Position numbers and translations under genes: made by a program. Positions 27,135 to 37,329 of a stretch of DNA of 64,000 bases are shown here, piece by piece. Every line of letters begins with the position of its first letter. Positions within the stretch are counted from its first letter, which is position 1. The notes under the pieces are model-generated. The model worked only from the letters and a program-made list of their open reading frames with translations. It was not told the DNA's origin and ran no database searches. Source of the DNA: Bacillus sp. cl95 (GTDB lineage Bacteria > Bacillota > Bacilli > Bacillales > Cytobacillaceae); the NCBI RefSeq assembly GCF_900115925.1, contig NZ_FOYF01000005.1, forward strand, positions 290,966 to 354,965. Reading direction: 5' to 3'.

Positions 27135-27161
27135 GATTAAATTTAACTGAATACTATCAAG

Positions 27162-27233
27162 TGACCCCTACGGGATTCGAACCCGTGTTACCGCCGTGAA
27201 AGGGCGGTGTCTTAACCGCTTGACCAAGGGGCC
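27162..27233 (-). tRNA. tRNA-Glu (TTC)
   Basis: The 72-nt gene has acceptor GGCCCCT/AGGGGTC, anticodon TTC in CTTTCAC, and no encoded CCA. Confidence 0.96.
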
Positions 27234-27243
27234 ATTGAGTAAA

Positions 27244-27319
27244 TGGTGAGCCATGAAGGACTCGAACCTTCGACCCTCTGATTAAAAGTCAGATGCTCTA
27301 CCAACTGAGCTAATGGCTC
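27244..27319 (-). tRNA. tRNA-Lys (TTT)
   Basis: The 76-nt gene has acceptor GAGCCAT/ATGGCTC, anticodon TTT in CTTTTAA and encoded CCA (27244-27246). Confidence 0.97.
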
Positions 27320-27440
27320 GTATAAAGTTATTATTACTTTAAACGTTTTAAAACGTCTTTCGTGACGACGCTTTTTATATTAACACAATCGACAAATTTC
27401 TTGCAATGCTTTTTTTAAAAATATTTTTAAAATAAATAAA

Positions 27441-27458
27441 GCTCTCAAAATCGAGAGC
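27441..27458 (-). terminator. purA terminator
   Basis: GCTCTC pairs with GAGAGC around AAAATC, extended by an A-T pair at each end; TTTATTTATTTT follows on the minus strand. Confidence 0.75.
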
Positions 27459-27474
27459 TTCATCTTTGCTAAAG

Positions 27475-28818
<1,344 letters not shown>

Positions 28819-28820
28819 TT

Positions 28821-28892
28821 AGTGTACCAATTATAGTGGTTGAAAGTCAATAAAACACGAACATTTTACTACTAATATACTATTTTGTTCGT
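28821..28892 (-). promoter_or_regulatory. purA promoter with inverted PurBox
   Basis: On the minus strand the -35 is TTGACT (28845-28850) and the -10 TACACT (28821-28826), 18 bases apart. Upstream, ACGAACA (28857-28863) and TGTTCGT (28886-28892) form an exact inverted repeat with the CGAAC core of Bacillus PurR boxes. Purine repression by PurR is inferred. Confidence 0.6.
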
Positions 28893-28986
28893 AGATTAAT
28901 ATTTTCCTTTAGATTGCTTTCATCAATGCTAGATTGGCACTTATTCCCCCATTGCACAACTCCCTCCTTTTTCAGGACTACATAAA

Positions 28987-29020
28987 AAAGGGATCAGCCT
29001 TTTTGCAGGCTAATCCCTTT
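28987..29020 (-). terminator. dnaC terminator
   Basis: AAAGGGATCAGCCT pairs with AGGCTAATCCCTTT (one G-T pair); TTTTTTATG follows on the minus strand. It overlaps the stop codon. Confidence 0.88.
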
Positions 29021-30383
29021 ATGCTCCTGGAGGAATGGCTGAATCATCATACCTGGTCTCCAAGTTAACGAACTTATTATATTCTTTTACGAAAGCAAGC
29101 TGAACGCTTCCTACCGGACCATTACGTTGCTTCGCAATAATGATTTCAATGATATTTTTATTCTCGGACTCTTTATCATAGTAATCTTCACGGTATAAGA
29201 ATGCTACGATATCGGCATCCTGCTCGATACTTCCTGATTCACGGATATCTGACATCATCGGACGCTTGTCCTGACGTTGTTCAACACCACGGGAAAGCTG
29301 AGAAAGTGCGATAACTGGAACCTTTAGCTCACGCGCCAATTGTTTTAAGGAACGTGAAATCTCAGATACTTCCTGCTGACGGTTTTCACCGGAACGGCCG
29401 CTTCCTAAGATAAGCTGCAAGTAATCAATCAGGATCATGCCTAAACCATGCTCTTGCGCCAAACGGCGACATTTTGAACGGATATCACTGATGCGCACTC
29501 CAGGGGTGTCATCAATGTATATTCCTGCATTGGAGAGGCTTCCCATCGCCATTGTCAGTTTGCCCCAGTCATCATCCGTCAATGAGCCCGTACGAAGTCG
29601 TTGTGCATCAATATTTCCTTCTGCGCAAAGCATACGCATGACAAGCTGCTCGGCACCCATCTCCAAACTGAAGATAGCGACATTTTCGCCTGTTTTTACA
29701 GCAACGTTTTGGGCAATGTTTAGGGCGAAGGCTGTTTTACCAACTGAAGGACGTGCACCAACAATAATCAAATCATTGCGTTGGAATCCTGCTGTCATTT
29801 TATCAAGATCTCTAAAGCCTGTAGCAATACCCGTAATATCCCCAACACGGTTATGCATCACTTCAATATTGTCATATGTTCGAACTAAAACGTCTTTAAT
29901 ATTGTGGAATGCTCCAGCATTTTTACGTTGGGCAACCTCTAGGATACTTTTTTCCGCTTCTCCCAAAAGTGCTTCCACTTCGTCCTCTCTAGAATAACTA
30001 TCCTGGGCGATGCCTGTAGCTGTTCGGATTAAGCGACGAAGTAATGATTTTTCTTCAACGATCTTAGCATAATACTCAATATTAGCTGCAGTTGGGACAG
30101 ATGCAGCCAGTTCACTTAAATAACTAACTCCACCCGTATCTTCTAAAAGATTTGTCGCCGCCAAATCTTCTGTGACCGTAATCAAGTCAACGGCTTTACC
30201 AAGGTCGCTAAGCTTTAACATCGTATTATAGATCTTTTGATGAGCAGCCCTGTAGAAGTCTTCCGGGATTAGTATTTCCGATGCCAGTGTAAGGGCCGAT
30301 GGTTCAAGAAAAATAGCTCCTAAGACGGCTTGTTCGGCTTCTATATTTTGTGGCGGTAAACGATCAGCCATGATATCACTCAT
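29019..30383 (-). CDS. dnaC: Replicative DNA helicase (DnaB type)
   Basis: The 454-residue hexameric helicase unwinds DNA at the fork; in Bacillus the gene is called dnaC. The N-terminal DnaB domain starts at DRLPPQNIEAEQAVLGAIF. The RecA-like domain has Walker A ARPSVGKTA near 206-215, Walker B MILIDYLQ and the H4 region SQLSRGVEQR. It follows rplI with about 130 bases between. The length equals that of the B. subtilis protein. Confidence 0.98.
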   Translation of the reverse strand: MSDIMADRLPPQNIEAEQAVLGAIFLEPSALTLASEILIPEDFYRAAHQKIYNTMLKLSDLGKAVDLITVTEDLAATNLLEDTGGVSYLSELAASVPTAANIEYYAKIVEEKSLLRRLIRTATGIAQDSYSREDEVEALLGEAEKSILEVAQRKNAGAFHNIKDVLVRTYDNIEVMHNRVGDITGIATGFRDLDKMTAGFQRNDLIIVGARPSVGKTAFALNIAQNVAVKTGENVAIFSLEMGAEQLVMRMLCAEGNIDAQRLRTGSLTDDDWGKLTMAMGSLSNAGIYIDDTPGVRISDIRSKCRRLAQEHGLGMILIDYLQLILGSGRSGENRQQEVSEISRSLKQLARELKVPVIALSQLSRGVEQRQDKRPMMSDIRESGSIEQDADIVAFLYREDYYDKESENKNIIEIIIAKQRNGPVGSVQLAFVKEYNKFVNLETRYDDSAIPPGA

Positions 30384-30510
30384 TTATGAAAACCTCCTAT
30401 TCGAGGATGATGCTGTATGGTTTATAAAAAAAAGTGACCAGTTCAATACCGATCACATTTTTTCAACTCTTTTATTTTATCATGTTTGCATTAGAAAGAA
30501 ACTGCCAAAT

Positions 30511-30960
30511 TTAGTTTACTTCTTTTACATGTACTTTCAATGTAGCTAAAACTTCGTGATGAAGCTTAACAGGTACATTTGTAACACCAAGAGAACGAAT
30601 TGCATCTTCTAATTCCATTTTGCGCTTGTCAATCTTGATACCATGCTTCTTTTGAAGCTCTTCAGCGATTTGTTTTGTTGTAATCGAGCCAAATAATCTT
30701 CCGCCCTCACCAGACTTAGCAGATAATTCAACCGTTACTTTCTCTAATTCATCTTTTAGCTTCTTAGCCTCTGCCAACTCTTCTGCAGCTGCCTTTTGCT
30801 CTTTTTTCTTTTGGTTTTCAAGCGTGCTTGTATTTGTGTTGTTTGCTTCGACCGCTAATCCCTGTTTAATGAGGAAATTATGTGCGTATCCGTCTGCAAC
30901 ATTCTTAATTTCACCTTTTTTGCCTTTTCCTTTAACGTCTTTTAAGAAAATGACCTTCAT
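30511..30960 (-). CDS. rplI: 50S ribosomal protein L9
   Basis: The 149-residue protein has the L9 N-terminal domain [19 protein letters not shown], a long Lys/Glu/Ala helix (about 45-75) and a C-terminal domain with GKLFGS-like [16 protein letters not shown]. It overlaps gdpP by 4 bases (ATGA), so the two are coupled. Confidence 0.98.
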   Translation of the reverse strand: MKVIFLKDVKGKGKKGEIKNVADGYAHNFLIKQGLAVEANNTNTSTLENQKKKEQKAAAEELAEAKKLKDELEKVTVELSAKSGEGGRLFGSITTKQIAEELQKKHGIKIDKRKMELEDAIRSLGVTNVPVKLHHEVLATLKVHVKEVN

Positions 30961-32930
30961 TCTTTTTTTCCTCCCTCATAATAATCATCAATTGCTCTTA
31001 TTAAGCGTTGTTCCACTTCTTCAATACTCGATCCTTTAATTTGGGTCGCTGCATTTGTAAGGTGGCCTCCGCCTTCTAGATTCTCCATGATTACTTGGAC
31101 ATTCAGTGCACCTAATGACCTCGCACTAATGCCGATTGTATCTTCGCTTCTTCTTGAAATAACAAATGAGGCAATTACCCCATCCATCGTTAATAACGTA
31201 TCAGCTGCTTGGGCGATCAGGACTTGATCGTGTACTTGGTCTTCTCCACCTTTTGCAATAGCCAGTCCTTCACGATAAAAAGTAACAGACTCGATCAATT
31301 TTGCCCTCTTTATGTAGGTATGAACATCTTCTTTGAGGAATTTTTGAACGAGAACTGTATCCGCTCCTTGTGCTCTTAGATAAGAAGCTGCATCGAATGT
31401 TCTGGCACCTGTTCTAAGTGTAAAACTCTTAGTATCGACAATGATACCTGCAAGAAGCGCAGTTGCCTCAAGCATATCAATTTTCCCACGCTTTGGTTGG
31501 TATTCAAGAAGTTCAGTCACCAGTTCTGCTGTAGATGAAGCATATGGCTCCATATAAACCAGTAGTGGATTTTGAATGAAATCCTCCCCGCGGCGATGGT
31601 GGTCAATGACAACGACGTTTTCAATCCTGTTTAGAAGTCTTTCATCAATGACCAATGATGGCTTATGAGTATCTACAATGACAAGTAATGTGTCATCTGT
31701 TGTCATTTCTAAAGCTTGTTCAGGGCTGATAAAACGACTGTATAACTCTTCATGTTGTTGAATCTCTTCCATCAACCTTTTAACGCCTGTATCAATTTCC
31801 TGGAAGTTAACGACAATATAAGCATCACGTTGATTCATTTGAGCCACTTTATTGATACCTATCGCAGAACCAATTGCATCCATATCAGGGTTCTTATGAC
31901 CCATCACGATGACTTTATCGCTTTCAATGACAAGTTCCTTAAGGGCATGAGAAATGACCCTGGCTCTCACTCTGGTACGCTTCTCAATAGGATTAGTCTT
32001 TCCACCAAAGAACTTAACTTTCCCATTAGTTTGCTTGATTGCTGCTTGGTCACCACCGCGACCTAACGCCAGATCAAGGCTTGATTGAGCAAGTGAACCG
32101 AGCTCAGTAAGAGAAGAAACTCCTGCTCCAACTCCAATACTTAACGTCAAAGATACGTTTTGTTTAGCAGTTGTTTCCCTTACTTCATCAAGAATTGAGA
32201 ACTTATTTTTCTCTAATATTTGCAGGATATGTTCGTTGAAAACCGCAATGAAGCGCTCAGATGAAACACGCTTAAGGAATACACCATTATCTTGTGCCCA
32301 TTTATTTAAAATGGAAGTAACAAGATTGTTAATACTGCTGCGCATTTGGTCATCCATACCTTGCGTAAGTTCATCATAGTTATCCAAAAAGATAGTAGCA
32401 ATAACAGTGCGTTCATTTTCATAAAGTTTTTCGATTTCTGTTTGTTCAGTAACATCCAAGAAGTAAATTAAGCGCTCTTCTCTTTTATGAATAACACGGA
32501 ATTTGCGATCATGCAAAGTCAGGATTTCTGTTTCCGCTTCTTGCTTTATTAAAGGAATCAATGAGTCAGCCACATCATACAATGATCTTCCGACCAAAGT
32601 ATCTTCATCAAAGCAAGTTGCCAAATAAGGATTCGTCCACTCGATATAATAATCGTCATTGATTAGCATGATCCCAATTGGCATTTCCATTAGCGCTTCT
32701 TCGCCAACTCTTTTTACTCGGTAGGAAAGTGTTGAAATGTACTCCTCTGTATCTTTTCGTTGCTTTTGTTCTAATTTCACCAAGAAATAAGCAGGAAGAA
32801 CAACGAGCAAGACTCCGATGAGGCTAATAAGCCAATTGTATAAAGCTAAAATGCCAAGAAGCACCACTGTAACGCCCATCAGTCCATAAAATGGGTAGCG
32901 GATAGAGCGCTTTTCTAAATACGTAGGCAT
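30957..32930 (-). CDS. gdpP: Cyclic-di-AMP phosphodiesterase GdpP
   Basis: The 657-residue membrane protein hydrolyses c-di-AMP to pApA. It has two N-terminal spans (about 13-50), a PAS domain (about 80-150), a degenerate GGDEF domain (about 170-300) without the GGDEF motif, and a C-terminal DHH-DHHA1 phosphodiesterase with [12 protein letters not shown] near 347 and [11 protein letters not shown] near 417. The catalytic Asp and His residues are intact. B. subtilis yybT is the counterpart, next to rplI and yybS as here. Confidence 0.96.
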   Translation of the reverse strand: MPTYLEKRSIRYPFYGLMGVTVVLLGILALYNWLISLIGVLLVVLPAYFLVKLEQKQRKDTEEYISTLSYRVKRVGEEALMEMPIGIMLINDDYYIEWTNPYLATCFDEDTLVGRSLYDVADSLIPLIKQEAETEILTLHDRKFRVIHKREERLIYFLDVTEQTEIEKLYENERTVIATIFLDNYDELTQGMDDQMRSSINNLVTSILNKWAQDNGVFLKRVSSERFIAVFNEHILQILEKNKFSILDEVRETTAKQNVSLTLSIGVGAGVSSLTELGSLAQSSLDLALGRGGDQAAIKQTNGKVKFFGGKTNPIEKRTRVRARVISHALKELVIESDKVIVMGHKNPDMDAIGSAIGINKVAQMNQRDAYIVVNFQEIDTGVKRLMEEIQQHEELYSRFISPEQALEMTTDDTLLVIVDTHKPSLVIDERLLNRIENVVVIDHHRRGEDFIQNPLLVYMEPYASSTAELVTELLEYQPKRGKIDMLEATALLAGIIVDTKSFTLRTGARTFDAASYLRAQGADTVLVQKFLKEDVHTYIKRAKLIESVTFYREGLAIAKGGEDQVHDQVLIAQAADTLLTMDGVIASFVISRRSEDTIGISARSLGALNVQVIMENLEGGGHLTNAATQIKGSSIEEVEQRLIRAIDDYYEGGKKE

Positions 32931-32953
32931 GTTTTCACTCCCAAACAGTAGTG

Positions 32954-33898
32954 TTAACTTCTTTTTTCCATCTGGCTTCTCAAGCCAAAACCTAAGTCAA
33001 TTATACCTAAAATTCTTACAATAGAAAGTAGAAATGGGAGAGCTAAAGAAAATATGGTAATGACAATCGGAAGTGCCTTAGGAGCACCTTTCTTTTCTGC
33101 AAAAAAGAAAATAAACGTAATCCCTTGGAAAATCATCATAAACTGAAGCATATATGACAGGTTAATTAATGCCCAAAACCAATATGTCCCTTCTTCAGGA
33201 TTCATGATCATCGTAGCAAACATAGTTAAAAGGTAGTACCATAAAAAACTTTTTGGCAATGAAATTTCTGAGACTTTTCTCCAGCCTCCGACCTTTACTC
33301 CAAACCTTTTGATAATGGGAATGGAGACGAGTTGAATGAGGAATACAAGAAAGAATGAAGCCATCAAGAAAAGACTTGGCGTCAAGAATTTCATCATTTT
33401 CATACCACTATCAAACTGTGCTTTAATCTTATCGAGTCCTTCAACCTGCCCCATTGCTTCTAATGCCTTAAATGACTGATTCATGGATTGCTGAAGGATG
33501 TTGATTGATTCTTGAATAAAATCAATCTGAAAAAAAACGATTGAGAAGGCATACTGTAAAACAACATTAATAAGGACAGCAAATGAACCCGCTAAGAAAA
33601 TAGTTGTTCTGCTCTTTTGTTTATGGATTAGGTAACCCATCATTGCCCCTGCTGACCCAAAGGTAAGTGCCAATGGCAGAGCCAAAATATTTCCAACAAT
33701 AAATGATATCAAAATGGCACTAACTAAAAAGACAAGTGTGCTTTTACCATCATTTTTTGCTGCAAACAACATGAAAGGAAGTGCCAGGAAAAGGTTTGTT
33801 GCAATACCGACAATCGGAACAAAAATTGTTAACAGAAGTAAAACAGAAAAAACCGCTAAAATGATAGCACCTTCAGTTAGTTTATGTATGTTTCTCAT
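32954..33898 (-). CDS. yybS: YybS-family DUF2232 membrane protein
   Basis: The 314-residue protein has about eight hydrophobic spans, with the N-terminus MRNIHKLTEGAIILAVFSVL. DUF2232/YybS proteins resemble S components of transport systems, but the function is not established. GAGGTG precedes the ATG. It starts the yybS-gdpP-rplI operon. Confidence 0.88.
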   Translation of the reverse strand: MRNIHKLTEGAIILAVFSVLLLLTIFVPIVGIATNLFLALPFMLFAAKNDGKSTLVFLVSAILISFIVGNILALPLALTFGSAGAMMGYLIHKQKSRTTIFLAGSFAVLINVVLQYAFSIVFFQIDFIQESINILQQSMNQSFKALEAMGQVEGLDKIKAQFDSGMKMMKFLTPSLFLMASFFLVFLIQLVSIPIIKRFGVKVGGWRKVSEISLPKSFLWYYLLTMFATMIMNPEEGTYWFWALINLSYMLQFMMIFQGITFIFFFAEKKGAPKALPIVITIFSLALPFLLSIVRILGIIDLGFGLRSQMEKRS

Positions 33899-34044
33899 TT
33901 CTTCACCTCTATAGAAAAGGACAAGCTTTTAAGTAAACCATTTATACGTATATGCTTAATCTTTTCTAATATTCTTGACATGAACATAGCATTGTCTTAA
34001 TCCTATTCTAGCCCCAAACAATTACCGATTCAACTTTTCTGAAA

Positions 34045-34281
34045 GGCTCAGATAAACTCGCCTGCCGATTTCCGCTCCAGACGCTTGCTTTCCGGTACGA
34101 ATTATGAAAAAGCCCTAATGCCGGCTTTTTCATGAACGAATTCGTCTTGGGAGCGTTCGTCGAGCCTCCTCGTCGCTATCGCTCCTGCGGGATCTCGCCT
34201 GTAACGCTAATCCCCAGGAGTCAAGCGCCCTCCGCTCTAATCAAAAAAGTGTAGAAAGCAACATTGTACATTTACAGAGCC
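34045..34281. mobile_element. MITE-like element, family A, long form (237 bp)
   Basis: The ends are GGCTCAGATAAAC and CATTTACAGAGCC. The flanks TTCTGAAA (34037-34044) and TTCAGAAA (34282-34289) agree at 7 of 8 bases. The interior closely matches 17372-17609, including the AAAAAGCC/GGCTTTTT hairpin. It lies between yybS and rpsR. The rest of 33899-34372 shows no gene. Confidence 0.85.
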
Positions 34282-34372
34282 TTCAGAAAAAAAGGAACGT
34301 ATTAAGCAAGCTAGTCATAGGTCTAAAAATTAGTTTTCTTGATTATGGAGATTCATCTATTTTAAAAAAATA

Positions 34373-34403
34373 AAAAGACAGCAAGGCTCACCCTACTGTC
34401 TTG
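34373..34403 (-). terminator. rpsF-ssb-rpsR operon terminator
   Basis: AAAGACAG...GG pairs with CC...CTGTCTTG; on the minus strand TTTTTATTTTTTT follows. Confidence 0.75.
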
Positions 34404-34412
34404 TTATTACAA

Positions 34413-34655
34413 TTATTCACCTGAAACGTATGGTAAAAGAGCCATCATACGTGCACGCTTGATCGCAATTGTTAATTTGCGTTGGTACTTAGCGTGAGTA
34501 CCTGTTACACGACGTGGTAAAATCTTACCGCGCTCAGAGATGAACTTTTTAAGAAGATCTACATCTTTATAATCGATGTTAGTGATTCCGTGTGCTGTGA
34601 AGTAGCACACTTTACGGCGCTTAGCGCGACCGCCTTTGCGTCCTCCCATTGCCAT
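34413..34655 (-). CDS. rpsR: 30S ribosomal protein S18
   Basis: The 80-residue protein has the S18 signature [21 protein letters not shown] and ends LLPYVSGE. It binds S6 on the platform of the 30S subunit. GGGGAGG precedes the ATG. Last gene of rpsF-ssb-rpsR. Confidence 0.98.
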   Translation of the reverse strand: MAMGGRKGGRAKRRKVCYFTAHGITNIDYKDVDLLKKFISERGKILPRRVTGTHAKYQRKLTIAIKRARMMALLPYVSGE

Positions 34656-34706
34656 GGATATTTCCTCCCCTCAAATTTTATTTTGATATAACGTTAAAGT
34701 TATAGG

Positions 34707-35210
34707 TTAGAATGGCAAATCATCATCAGAGATGTCAATTTGACCACTGCCTGCAAATGGATCTTCATCCACGCGAGTATAACCTTGATTGTTGTTGTTG
34801 TTGTTTTGGCGTTGATTCTGATTGCTGTTTCCAAAAGGATTACCTTGTGGAGCACCGTATGAACCATTGTCGCCTCTGTCACCAGAAGAGTTTTTAGGTT
34901 CAAGGAATTGTACACTTTCCGCCAAAATCTCAGTAACATATACGCGCTTGCCATCTTGTCCTTCGTAGTTACGTGTTTGAACACGTCCATCTACTCCTGC
35001 AAGACTACCTTTTTTCAAGAAGTTTGCCACATTCTCAGCTGGTTTACGCCAAACAACACAATTAATAAAGTCTGCTTCACGCTCACCTGACTGACTAGAA
35101 AATGGACGATTAACTGCTAAAGTAAAAGTAGCAACAGCAACGCCGTTTGGTGTATATCGTAATTCTGGATCCTTCGTTAAACGACCGACTAGAACGACAC
35201 GATTCATCAT
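34707..35210 (-). CDS. ssb: Single-stranded DNA-binding protein
   Basis: The 167-residue protein has an OB fold (about 1-110: [20 protein letters not shown]), a Gln/Asn/Gly-rich linker and the conserved acidic tip DISDDDLPF that recruits partner proteins. The linker is rich in Asn runs ([10 protein letters not shown]). I start at ATG 35210, nine bases after AGAAGGAG; the upstream TTG abuts that site. It is between rpsF and rpsR as in all bacilli. Confidence 0.97.
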   Translation of the reverse strand: MMNRVVLVGRLTKDPELRYTPNGVAVATFTLAVNRPFSSQSGEREADFINCVVWRKPAENVANFLKKGSLAGVDGRVQTRNYEGQDGKRVYVTEILAESVQFLEPKNSSGDRGDNGSYGAPQGNPFGNSNQNQRQNNNNNNQGYTRVDEDPFAGSGQIDISDDDLPF

Positions 35211-35237
35211 CAGAACCAACTCCTTCTCCCTGAATTA

Positions 35238-35253
35238 TGTTCCACGTGAAACA
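35238..35253. promoter_or_regulatory. parS site between ssb and rpsF
   Basis: TGTTCCACGTGAAACA is an exact Spo0J/ParB binding site, in the ssb-rpsF gap, about 18 kb left of dnaA. Confidence 0.95.
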
Positions 35254-35283
35254 TAGAACAGAAGAATTTATCTAAATTGTAAA

Positions 35284-35571
35284 TTAAGCTTCTTGTTTGA
35301 TTACGATATAACGAATGATGTCTTCGCTGATCTTAGCTAAACGAGTGAATTCTTCAACCGCAGCTGCATCAGATTGAACATCAACTAGTTGGTAGAAACC
35401 ATCGCGGAAATCATTGATTTCGTATGCAAGACGGCGTTTTCCCCAATCTTTCGTTGTAGCAGTTTCCGCACCATTGTCAGTTAAGATTGTGTTAAAACGC
35501 TCAACTAGAGCTTTTTTAGCTTCATCTTCAATGTTTGGGCGGATGATGTACATGATTTCGTACTTATTCAT
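35284..35571 (-). CDS. rpsF: 30S ribosomal protein S6
   Basis: The 95-residue protein starts [20 protein letters not shown] and ends in [11 protein letters not shown]. It pairs with S18 on the 30S platform. Start chosen at 35571 for the family length and the AAAGGAGGTG site; the longer reading runs into the regulatory leader. First gene of the operon. Confidence 0.98.
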   Translation of the reverse strand: MNKYEIMYIIRPNIEDEAKKALVERFNTILTDNGAETATTKDWGKRRLAYEINDFRDGFYQLVDVQSDAAAVEEFTRLAKISEDIIRYIVIKQEA

Positions 35572-35579
35572 CACTGTCA

Positions 35580-35618
35580 CCTCCTTTTGGTCTGGACGGC
35601 CCATAAACGGGCAAGGAG
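35580..35618 (-). promoter_or_regulatory. rpsF leader, candidate S6:S18-binding mRNA element
   Basis: On the minus strand CTCCTT (35618-35613) can pair with AAGGAG (35586-35581), which is the rpsF ribosome site, enclosing a GCCC/GGGC stem (35612-35609 with 35602-35599) and a bulge containing CCG. A leader of this kind is known to bind the S6:S18 complex and shut off the operon. The match is by eye. Confidence 0.55.
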
Positions 35619-35689
35619 CAATTTCCATTACTCACAAGTTCAAATTATAGCACAGGTTTGTCTATAAAGCAACGTCCCTAGAAAGAAAA

Positions 35690-35754
35690 GCCCTGTTATA
35701 GTGAAAAGTGCCTGCGCTTCTAAGTTCAACGTCGGACCATTCCATAACAGAGCC
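35690..35754. mobile_element. Short family A-like remnant
   Basis: The ends GCCCTGTTATA and CATAACAGAGCC are inverted repeats close to the family A termini. The interior is unrelated to other copies and no duplication is seen. It lies between rpsF and ychF. Confidence 0.5.
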
Positions 35755-35760
35755 ATTATC

Positions 35761-36861
35761 TTAAACGTTAAAGCGGAAGTGGATAACATCTCCGTCTTTA
35801 ACTTCGTATTCTTTACCTTCAAGTCGAACTTTTCCGGCTTCCTTAGCTGCAGTCATATTCCCTGCTGCTAGCAAGTCATCGAAAAATACCGTTTCAGCGC
35901 GGATAAACCCTCTTTCAAAATCCGTGTGGATGATTCCTGCACATTGAGGAGCCTTCATTCCTTTACGGAACGTCCAAGCGCGAACTTCTTGTACACCTGC
36001 AGTAAAATAAGTTCCTAATCCAAGCAAGCTATAAGCTGTGCGAATTAATTGATCAAGACCAGATTCTTCAATACCAAGTTCTTGAAGGAACATTTCCTTT
36101 TCTTCCCCTTCAAGTTCTGCAATTTCAGATTCGATTTTTGCGCAAACCACGATTACTTCCGCGTTTTCTTTTGCAGCAAATTCACGAACTAGCTTCACAT
36201 ACTCATTATCAGTAGGATCTGCCACGTCATCTTCGCCTACATTGGCAACATAGAGAGTTGGTTTGATCGTTAATAAATGAAGGTGTTTTACGATTTTCAT
36301 TTGTTCTTCCGTAAACTCAACTGCACGAGCAGGCTTTTCCTCTTCAAAAGCATCGCGAAGCATGGAAAGAACTTCAAATTCAAATGTCGCTTCTTTATCT
36401 TTTTGTTTTGCCAGCTTTTCAACACGGCCGATTCTTTTTTCCACCGATTCAAGGTCAGCCAGGATTAGTTCAAGGTTAATCGTTTCAATATCAGAAATAG
36501 GATCTACTTTACCAGATACATGGGTGATGTTGTCATCCGCGAAACAGCGAACAACCTGGCAAATAGCATCTACTTGTCTGATATGAGAAAGAAACTTATT
36601 TCCTAGACCTTCCCCTTTACTTGCACCCTTAACAATTCCAGCGATGTCCGTAAATTCGAAAGTCGTTGGTACTGTTTTCTTAGGTTGAACAAGTTCAGTT
36701 AATTTATTTAGACGGTAGTCTGGAACCTCTACCACTCCAACGTTCGGGTCGATCGTACAGAACGGATAGTTAGCCGATTCAGCACCTGCTTGGGTAATTG
36801 CGTTAAATAAGGTCGACTTACCTACGTTCGGTAATCCAACGATACCAGCTGTTAAAGCCAT
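35761..36861 (-). CDS. ychF: Redox-regulated ATPase/GTPase YchF
   Basis: The 366-residue Obg-family P-loop protein has GLPNVGKSTLFNAIT near 8-22, a central coiled coil and a C-terminal TGS-like domain (EGKEYEVKDGDVIHFRFNV). YchF prefers ATP and associates with ribosomes; it affects stress responses and translation fidelity. AAGGAG precedes the ATG. B. subtilis yyaF is the counterpart at this place. Confidence 0.97.
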   Translation of the reverse strand: MALTAGIVGLPNVGKSTLFNAITQAGAESANYPFCTIDPNVGVVEVPDYRLNKLTELVQPKKTVPTTFEFTDIAGIVKGASKGEGLGNKFLSHIRQVDAICQVVRCFADDNITHVSGKVDPISDIETINLELILADLESVEKRIGRVEKLAKQKDKEATFEFEVLSMLRDAFEEEKPARAVEFTEEQMKIVKHLHLLTIKPTLYVANVGEDDVADPTDNEYVKLVREFAAKENAEVIVVCAKIESEIAELEGEEKEMFLQELGIEESGLDQLIRTAYSLLGLGTYFTAGVQEVRAWTFRKGMKAPQCAGIIHTDFERGFIRAETVFFDDLLAAGNMTAAKEAGKVRLEGKEYEVKDGDVIHFRFNV

Positions 36862-37041
36862 GTTTAGTCACTCCTTTTAGTGATCAATATTATTTCAACT
36901 ACGCTCATCTATAGCATCATTCATTCGTTCAAAAGTAATTGAAAATCCTCTCACAATTATAGATACATGTTCTTGAAAAGACAAGCATACAAATTCCAAA
37001 TAGCTATTCAGAACACTACATAACAAATTGTTTCCAAGAAC

Positions 37042-37240
37042 AAAAGGCGCAAGCGCCCTGTTCAGCCCCGACAGGCATAAGACGAATCACGCAGTTCATC
37101 CTCGAAAAGGCTATCGCCTTTTCTTCGTGCGATGATGATGCTGCCGAAGCGTTCCTTGTCCTTATTTCTGGAGTGATTTGGCTATGACCGAGGTTGTTTC
37201 GGATTTTGGAAACAACCCCGAGGGGCTGGGCGCTGGAGCT
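37042..37240. repeat. Interspersed repeat, family B (199 bp)
   Basis: It begins AAAAGGCGCAAGCGCC and ends GGGCGCTGGAGCT. It shares GACAGGCATAAGACGAA and a 9-bp hairpin GGTTGTTTC/GAAACAACC with the copy at 42426-42639. About 60 bases (near 37095-37160) with a TCCTCGAAAAGGC segment are extra in this copy. Non-coding. The rest of 36862-37284 shows only a DnaA box TTATCCACA at 37265-37273. Confidence 0.75.
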
Positions 37241-37284
37241 GGATTAATAGAAAATCGTAGAAAGTTATCCACATCTATAAAAAA

Positions 37285-37321
37285 GTTGCCTCAACATTGT
37301 GCAAGGCACTGTTGAGACAAC
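37285..37321 (-). terminator. yyaE terminator
   Basis: GTTGCCTCAACA (37285-37296) pairs with TGTTGAGACAAC (37310-37321); TTTTTT follows on the minus strand. It is 8 bases after the stop. Confidence 0.88.
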
Positions 37322-37329
37322 CTTAATGT

